Of a DNA stretch of 64,000 nucleotides, positions 59,026 to 64,000 are shown one piece after another. Both the position numbers and the translations under genes were made by a program. This DNA comes from Micavibrio sp. (GTDB lineage Bacteria; Pseudomonadota; Alphaproteobacteria; Micavibrionales; UBA2020): assembly GCA_028283745.1 (NCBI GenBank), contig JAPWJZ010000004.1:248001-312000 (forward strand). Direction: 5' to 3'. The notes below the pieces were generated by a model. The model did not search any database. It was not told the DNA's origin and worked only from the letters and a program-made list of their open reading frames with translations. Numbering within the stretch: position 1 is the stretch's first letter; each line of letters starts with the position of its first letter.

Positions 59026-60792
59026 ATGACTGACCTGCAAACGACGAACAGCGGTCTTGCGGCCGAAGAACTGCCGGAAGCAAAACCTGCCGAAGCAAAA
59101 TCCGTTGGCGCGGCAATCGCCAAGGGCGCCTTAAGCGCCGCCTTTGGCAAAGCCACGCGCTTTATTCACGGGGAACTGACAGCCGCCTCGCTTGATGCCG
59201 TCACGGCCATGCACAACCGCTTCAACCAGCAGATCGACGATAAAGTCGCGGCAGCCCTGCCCGAAAACGCGAGCGATGCATTAAAGGCCGCAGCCACCAA
59301 TTACTGCATTGCCCTGTCACGCACACGCACGGACATGCCGCAAAAGCAGTTCAAGGAAAAAGTCGCCGGCGGCGAAGACGCCCTGAACCTTGAAACGCGC
59401 AGCATGATGCGCCAGCTGTACAAGCTGGAGGAAGACCTGAAAAAGGCATTGGCGGAGCGCCGCCCGCGCAACATCCGCGCCGCCGTTGCCGCCGCCAGCG
59501 GCAATACCGCCCTACCCATGACGTTTGAAGACCTGTATAACCCGCCGAAACCGGCAACGCCGGTATCTTCCGTTGTCAGCTTCTTCAAAAAAGCTTTCGG
59601 CCTGAATGCCGCAAAACCCGTGAAGACGACGATTGCCAATACCGCCGAAGCGCAGGAAATGCCCGCCGCCGCGAATGACGATACCGACCGGAAAACCGCC
59701 GCGCAAAAATTCATGTGGGGCGAAGACCAGCGGATCTATTTCAAGCTGTCGGATGCCAGCACATCCCCCGTGCTGCCCTTCGTTGAAAAATACCTGACAG
59801 AAAAAGGCTATACGGTCAGCGATTACGCGGGCGGCTATGCCCGCGACCAGCGCAAGAACACCATTAAAATCGGCAAGCTGCTGAAAGACGAACCGGCGCT
59901 GCTGCAGGCCTATCAGGAAGACCCGTACCGCCTGAACAGCGGCAGCCTGATGGTTGTCTTGACCCGCAGCTACGAAGACCTTGCCCGCGCGTCCTACGCC
60001 CGCGGCTGGCAAAGCTGCCGCGCCGACAGCTACACCGCCGTGCGCTACGGCGTTGCCGAAATCGACCTTGGCGTGATTGCCGCCTACCTTGTGCGCGGCG
60101 ACGACCCTGAAATTCACAACCCGCTCGGCCGCATCAACATGAAGCCCTATCACCGTGCCGACAACAAGGGCGCGAAGGGCGACACCATTTACATGACCTT
60201 CAACCCCATCGGCCTGCACCACCCGGGCTTTGTGGATGCCGTGAATAATTTTGCCGAAGAACACCTGAACGGCGAAAAATACGGCAAGTTCAAGCTGCCC
60301 GCGGGCTGCGAATCCTACCGCGAATTGCAGGAACGCACGCGCATTCCGGATGATGCCGAAAGCGCGCTGAAAGCCCTTGGCGCGGATTACACCAAGGATA
60401 AAAACGGCAAGCTCAGCGTGCATGGCAACCTTGATATGTCGAACCTTGGTATTGCAAAGCTGCCGGACCTGCGTGATGTTATCGTGACCGGCGGCATTGA
60501 CGTATCGCACAACAAGCTGCTGACGCTCGAAGGCCTGCCCACCGCGCCGATTGCGCACCTTGATGCGTCCTACAATCTTTTGACATGTTTTGCGGGCTGC
60601 ACGCCGGAAATTACCGGCACCTTCAGCTATCGCGACAACGCCTATTTGATTACCACGTTCGGCGCGCCGAAAGCGGGCAGCTACAGCTTCGGCAACGGGC
60701 AGCGCGACAGCGGCAACTACGCCCACGCCAAAGAATGCGTCGGCCCGCTGGAACAGCCGCAACGCTTCCCCGGCTTCAAGCGCAAAGACTAG
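59026..60792 (+). CDS. Large protein with C-terminal leucine-rich repeats
   Basis: 588 residues. N-terminal 180 residues helical (coiled-coil-like), middle part (about 235-455) globular without a recognised domain, then about 465-550 a short run of leucine-rich repeats (LSVHGNLDMSNLGIAKLPDLRDVIVTGG, IDVSHNKLLTLEGLPTAPIAHLDASYNLLTCFAGC). No signal peptide. LRRs without a signal peptide are common in translocated effectors, and a type IVB coupling module lies 5-9 kb away, but there is no direct proof. Preceded by a coupled 96-residue gene. Confidence 0.65.
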   Translation: MTDLQTTNSGLAAEELPEAKPAEAKSVGAAIAKGALSAAFGKATRFIHGELTAASLDAVTAMHNRFNQQIDDKVAAALPENASDALKAAATNYCIALSRTRTDMPQKQFKEKVAGGEDALNLETRSMMRQLYKLEEDLKKALAERRPRNIRAAVAAASGNTALPMTFEDLYNPPKPATPVSSVVSFFKKAFGLNAAKPVKTTIANTAEAQEMPAAANDDTDRKTAAQKFMWGEDQRIYFKLSDASTSPVLPFVEKYLTEKGYTVSDYAGGYARDQRKNTIKIGKLLKDEPALLQAYQEDPYRLNSGSLMVVLTRSYEDLARASYARGWQSCRADSYTAVRYGVAEIDLGVIAAYLVRGDDPEIHNPLGRINMKPYHRADNKGAKGDTIYMTFNPIGLHHPGFVDAVNNFAEEHLNGEKYGKFKLPAGCESYRELQERTRIPDDAESALKALGADYTKDKNGKLSVHGNLDMSNLGIAKLPDLRDVIVTGGIDVSHNKLLTLEGLPTAPIAHLDASYNLLTCFAGCTPEITGTFSYRDNAYLITTFGAPKAGSYSFGNGQRDSGNYAHAKECVGPLEQPQRFPGFKRKD

Positions 60793-60827
60793 GTTTTATA
60801 AGAGACTATTTTACACGGAAGATAGAG

Positions 60828-60856
60828 CGCGCCGGGTTACATCCGGCGCGTTTTTC
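60828..60856. terminator. Terminator between convergent genes
   Basis: CGCGCCGG pairs with CCGGCGCG around a seven-base loop, followed by TTTTTC. Confidence 0.85.
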
Positions 60857-62065
60857 TTATGCAGCCTTTTCCAGCGCGGCTTTCATTTGGGCTTTCATCT
60901 GCTTGGCGGCAAGGGCGTAGCCGCCGTCGGCGCCGTCGACGAAGTGGAAGTGGTCGTGGCCGTAATCGAAAACAAGGCAGGTCATGAGCGCGGCGGGGGC
61001 GCTGTGCATGCCGTAGAAAATTTTTCCGGCGGCGCGCAGCCCTTCCAGATAGGCAGTTAAATCATGCTGCTGCTGCTTTGAAACATCCATCACAAGCCGC
61101 AGCGCGTTGTCGAATTTGATGTAGTCGGTGTTTTGCGCGGTGGCGGCCTGGTATTTTTTACCGTCGAATTGCCCGGCTTTTTTGCCGAAGGCAACGCAGT
61201 AAATGCCGACCAGCGTCAGTAGCCAGACATTGGCGAAATACTTTACTTTTTCCGACATGCCCTGTCCGTAGGTGCGCAGGCGCGTTTCCAGCGCGGTCAC
61301 GACGGGGCTGGCGCTGATGTTGAGATTGCTGGTATGCGCGGGTTTCCAGTCATCGCTATGGCCGCAAATGCGCCCGACTTCGCCCAGCACATCGCCGTAT
61401 AAACCGGCGGTGGCCGCGTCGTTTGCGCTGCGGGCCAGCACAATAATGCTCACATCCGCGCCGTTGCGGCTGTGCAGGGGTTGCCAGCGGCATTCAAGAC
61501 CGCGAAAATCGGCTTCCTTTTCCTGCAGCGTTTCCCTTGAAAACAGGCTTTCGACAGCGAAGGCCGCGCCCGCCGCTTTATCCTTCACCAGCTGTTCCGC
61601 CAGCGTAACGCCTTCACCGGACAAGGCAGCCTGATAGATGCCGGGGGAAATTTCTGTTTTTGCCACGCGCAGGCGCGCGCCGCGTTTTTTAAGTTCAGAC
61701 GCGCTGACGGCGCCGACGCGCATGTCCAGGCCAAAAGCGTCCTGCGACATTATTTTGGTGCCGTAGAGCGCCTGCGCCACCGGCACCAAAGCTTCGGACG
61801 GCACCAGCAGCGTTGCGCCATCCCCGCCAAAAATATAGGCAATCTCGGCGCGGCCCACGGCATTCAGCACGGCGGTAATGGCGGAAGCGCTGACCATGTT
61901 GACGTCTTTGTAACGCCCCGCCTCGATTGCCTTGGTGGAGCCTGCAATGTCGGCAATAATAATGTGCCAGTCGTCCGGCACGTCGTTGTGCGTTGCCAGC
62001 GCCACCAGCGCTGCGGCGGGCTGCGGCGGCAGGTCTTTGTAAAAACTGCGGGTGGATGTGGTCAT
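60857..62065 (-). CDS. DUF3095 protein, adenylate-cyclase-like fold
   Basis: 402 residues. Two cyclase-type motifs: IIADIAGSTKAIE near residue 36 and IFGGDGATLLVPSE near 78, which place the two metal-binding Asp residues. The rest matches the DUF3095 pattern (STSNLNIS, GIYCVAFGKKAGQFDG, HSAPAALMTCLVFDYG). Whether it makes cAMP is untested in the family. It is separated from the gene to its right by an unusual array of tandem terminators. Confidence 0.85.
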   Translation of the reverse strand: MTTSTRSFYKDLPPQPAAALVALATHNDVPDDWHIIIADIAGSTKAIEAGRYKDVNMVSASAITAVLNAVGRAEIAYIFGGDGATLLVPSEALVPVAQALYGTKIMSQDAFGLDMRVGAVSASELKKRGARLRVAKTEISPGIYQAALSGEGVTLAEQLVKDKAAGAAFAVESLFSRETLQEKEADFRGLECRWQPLHSRNGADVSIIVLARSANDAATAGLYGDVLGEVGRICGHSDDWKPAHTSNLNISASPVVTALETRLRTYGQGMSEKVKYFANVWLLTLVGIYCVAFGKKAGQFDGKKYQAATAQNTDYIKFDNALRLVMDVSKQQQHDLTAYLEGLRAAGKIFYGMHSAPAALMTCLVFDYGHDHFHFVDGADGGYALAAKQMKAQMKAALEKAA

Positions 62066-62114
62066 GGGCTGCCCTTTTTCAAACGTCAGGCCAGCCTATC
62101 CTAAAACCAGGACA

Positions 62115-62228
62115 AAAGAAAACGCCGCCACCGGCGGCAAAGAAAACGCCGCCACCGGCGGCAAAGAAAACGCCGCCACTGGCGGCAAAGAAAACGGGCA
62201 GGACCACCGCTAAATGGAACCTGCCCGT
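62115..62228 (-). terminator. Tandem array of four terminator hairpins
   Basis: On the minus strand, an ACGGGCAGG/CCTGCCCGT hairpin with TTTTCTTT is followed by three 24-base units, each a GCCGCC-N3-GGCGGC hairpin plus TTTTCTTT. They lie between the 277-residue gene and the DUF3095 gene, so read-through from the first should be cut several times. Read in the other direction the units spell a Lys-Lys-Thr-Pro-Pro-Pro-Ala-Ala repeat that I do not consider coding. Confidence 0.8.
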
Positions 62229-62292
62229 CTCAACCTCTTCTTCCAATAGGGAAATCGGAATGAAGAATTACTGCATCAAATAGTGCGGAGGA

Positions 62293-63126
62293 TTAGAGAG
62301 AGAAGTCCTGGCCGCCTTTTTTGAAGGTTTTTTTGTTCTGGTCGTCGTTTGCGATTTTTTCTTTCACGACCGCTTGCGCTTCGGCAACGAATTCACCGAG
62401 CAGGTTTTTCGCATCTAGGCTGGCGTTGGGGGAATTGCTGATGTCGCCCAGTTTCTTGGACGCGAGACCGGCAACGCCGTGCAGGATTTCCGAAACAGCG
62501 CCCGGCGACGGCAGTTTGCCGACGAGGTCATGGGCTTGCTTGGAAACGCGCTCGGGCGTGACTTCTTTCGTCAGGGCGGCAACCTGGCTTGCAATCGCGT
62601 CGGTCGGGATGGTCGCTGCGAGGTCGCGGACCTGTTCAGCGATTTCTTCTTCAGAAGCGTCGCGCATGCCGTCGATCAGCGGCTTTGCCTGCGCGAAGAA
62701 CATCTTGAAGATCATCTGCTCGCCCATCGGACGGCCGTCCATGAGCGCTTCGATGGAGTTTTCGAGGTCATCGGTCGAAGCTTTGGACAGGACGTCCTTG
62801 ATTTGCTTTGCGACTTTGAGCGAGGTTTCCGGCTCTTGCAGCTTGGCAACGAGGGTATCAAGGGTTTCTTTCACTTTTTCTTCGTCAAAGCTGCGGGCCG
62901 AAAGGGAAACGCCGTCGGCGACTTCCTGGCTGGTGACCATGTTGAAGAAATCCTGCGCGACGGTTTTCACGAAGGCTTTGGGGAATTCGGTGAGGCCTTT
63001 GTTAACGGCCGCTTCGCCGCCGGCAGCGACGCTGCGGACCAGGCGGTTGCCAAGGTCTTCGCCGTCATGTTTCTGGGCGAATTTCTTGAATGCTTCTTTC
63101 AAAAGATCAAAACCGGGATTTTGCAT
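62293..63126 (-). CDS. Helical protein, unknown function
   Basis: 277 residues, almost entirely helical by eye, polar with regularly placed hydrophobics (LKEAFKKFAQKHDG, AFVKTVAQDFFNMVTSQEVADG, LVAKLQEPETSLKVAKQIKDVL). No signal peptide, no membrane helix and no known motif. GGAGA precedes the ATG. A strong multi-hairpin terminator follows. It could be a structural or exported scaffold protein. Confidence 0.65.
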   Translation of the reverse strand: MQNPGFDLLKEAFKKFAQKHDGEDLGNRLVRSVAAGGEAAVNKGLTEFPKAFVKTVAQDFFNMVTSQEVADGVSLSARSFDEEKVKETLDTLVAKLQEPETSLKVAKQIKDVLSKASTDDLENSIEALMDGRPMGEQMIFKMFFAQAKPLIDGMRDASEEEIAEQVRDLAATIPTDAIASQVAALTKEVTPERVSKQAHDLVGKLPSPGAVSEILHGVAGLASKKLGDISNSPNASLDAKNLLGEFVAEAQAVVKEKIANDDQNKKTFKKGGQDFSL

Positions 63127-63334
63127 GGTGGTATTTCTCCAAAACTAAAAAGGGTGCAGTGTTAAATGCAAAACTTCGCACGCGTGCGGCAGTATAAAAG
63201 CCTGCCGCCCCGCTTGGGGATAAGTGCGTTTGAAGACACCCTTTTTGGAACGGCCGTGACATAGCTTTGCTGTAGGCCGGACTATAGAGTTTCGGAAAAA
63301 CGAGTCAAGGCAGAATGTTTATAGAAATACTGAA

Positions 63335-63760
63335 TCAGGCGATCGTATCGAGCAATTCGCCGAGCATTTCGTCCTGCGTTTTTATTACGGAAATATTGGC
63401 TTTGTAGGCTGTGCGCGTTTCGATAAGATTTACAGACTCTTGCGCAAGGTCCACGGCGGGCGCCGCGACATAACCATCGCTATTTGCATAAGATGCCGAT
63501 GGGTCGTAAGCCAGTTCGTAGCCGTTCGGGTTGGCCGTGACATTGGCCTTTACCCCGCCCGACTCAAGCGAGGTAAAATCCACCGTCACCGTGCTATAAA
63601 CGGCAGGGGCTGTTGAAGAACTGGCCGAGGCGGGAGCAGACGATGACGCACCAGGCACGCGGCCCGTTGTCGATGCATTGGCGATATTGCTGGCCGTTGC
63701 GGCCAAGCGCGTCTGCTGGGCTTGCAGCCCGGAGAGCGCGATCGAAAGTGCGTCCGCCAT
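63335..63760 (-). CDS. Flagellar basal-body rod protein family
   Basis: 141 residues with the rod/hook N-terminal signature MADALSIALSGLQAQQTRLAATASNIANAST and the matching C-terminal helix AQESVNLIETRTAYKANISVIKTQDEMLGELLD. It therefore belongs to the FlgB/C/F/G family and is short, like FlgC or FlgB paralogues. The middle is a Ser/Ala-rich linker and a small strand-rich insert. The start chosen has AGGGAC upstream and gives the signature; a longer frame upstream does not. No other flagellar genes are in the window. Confidence 0.85.
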   Translation of the reverse strand: MADALSIALSGLQAQQTRLAATASNIANASTTGRVPGASSSAPASASSSTAPAVYSTVTVDFTSLESGGVKANVTANPNGYELAYDPSASYANSDGYVAAPAVDLAQESVNLIETRTAYKANISVIKTQDEMLGELLDTIA

Positions 63761-64000
63761 GTTTGTCCCTACCTCAACCAAACTGTCCTGTCGGATTACG
63801 GCTTCATTCCGGCGCGGCGGCCTTCCCTTTCCCAAAAGAAGGCAGCCGGTTTTTAACCGGGAATATTCCAGAGTCTTTCAGCGACATCTTTCATTATGCC
63901 ATATAGGCCTTAATAATAAGTTATGCTTTTGATCTTATAGTAGATTTGGGATAGATTCGAGAGAGATACAGGATATCCAAAGATCGTTTCGGGGGAGAAA

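Noticed and set aside
62115..62186. Possible CRISPR-like array
   Set aside because: The 24-base units are contiguous and have no unique spacers, and no cas gene is present.
61993..62283. Plus-strand frame with a Lys-Lys-Thr-Pro-Pro-Pro-Ala-Ala repeat
   Set aside because: The repeat is explained better as tandem terminators on the other strand; there is no ribosome site and the frame begins inside the DUF3095 gene.

Overview
The window is chromosomal DNA of an alphaproteobacterium. The evidence is a GcrA cell-cycle regulator, candidate CtrA boxes (TTAA-N7-TTAA type) and GANTC sites in promoters, an alphaproteobacterial-type AddAB recombination nuclease, a single Rel/SpoT protein, an omega subunit with a long acidic tail, and LPS heptose synthesis (HldE). 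Flagellar rod, IcmO/DotL and IcmP/DotM homologues and many ankyrin-type proteins suggest a motile organism that interacts with other cells. A Micavibrio/Rhodospirillales-like lineage is my guess only; nothing here settles it. No IS element, prophage or CRISPR array is visible.

Layout. 1-4.8 kb (minus): tsaE-murU-addB-addA. 4.8-6.4 kb (plus): ferredoxin-NADP reductase and an Nfu-type Fe-S protein. 6.4-14.5 kb (minus): membrane protein, gcrA, ankyrin protein, then rel-DUF2062-acpS-lepB-rnc-era. 14.6-22 kb: rpoZ, a NYN-domain protein, a membrane protein with an SNase-like domain, and the run clpS-clpA-receiver/guanine-deaminase fusion-AIM24. 22.2-26.7 kb (plus): two D-Ala-D-Ala carboxypeptidases, acylphosphatase, TPR and ankyrin proteins. 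26.7-36 kb: N-formylglutamate amidohydrolase, hldE, a MshEN-like/BTLCP fusion, a coupled PLP enzyme and HExxH protein pair, a DUF4153 protein and pyruvate kinase. 36-38.6 kb: zur with a palindromic operator, a small Cys protein that may share the regulon, and small orphan genes. 38.9-43.2 kb: DUF892 protein and a class I ribonucleotide reductase operon with an unannotated 57-residue gene between nrdA and nrdB. 43.3-50.4 kb: P-loop kinase, several small ankyrin-like proteins, sodC, a coupled small gene plus PhoH-like ATPase, and a hydrolase. 50.4-55.3 kb (minus): a four-gene type IVB secretion coupling module, dotM/icmP-(183 aa)-dotL/icmO-(112 aa). 55.5-64 kb: tRNA-Thr(UGU), a NadE-like protein coupled to an unknown protein, small orphan genes, a leucine-rich-repeat protein, a DUF3095 protein, a tandem terminator array, an unknown helical protein and a flagellar rod protein.

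Most worth a second look: four copies of a SW-x-[D/E]-VI motif in the alanine/proline-rich tail of DotL, which may be docking sites for substrates or adaptors; the receiver-guanine deaminase fusion beside clpA; the MshEN-like domain joined through an internal secretion signal to a LapG-like protease; a near-perfect CtrA box plus a GANTC in the PhoH operon promoter; two Zur-type operators; a tandem array of mini-terminators; and an A-rich repeat array at the clpS-clpA junction whose first copy contains the clpS stop codon.
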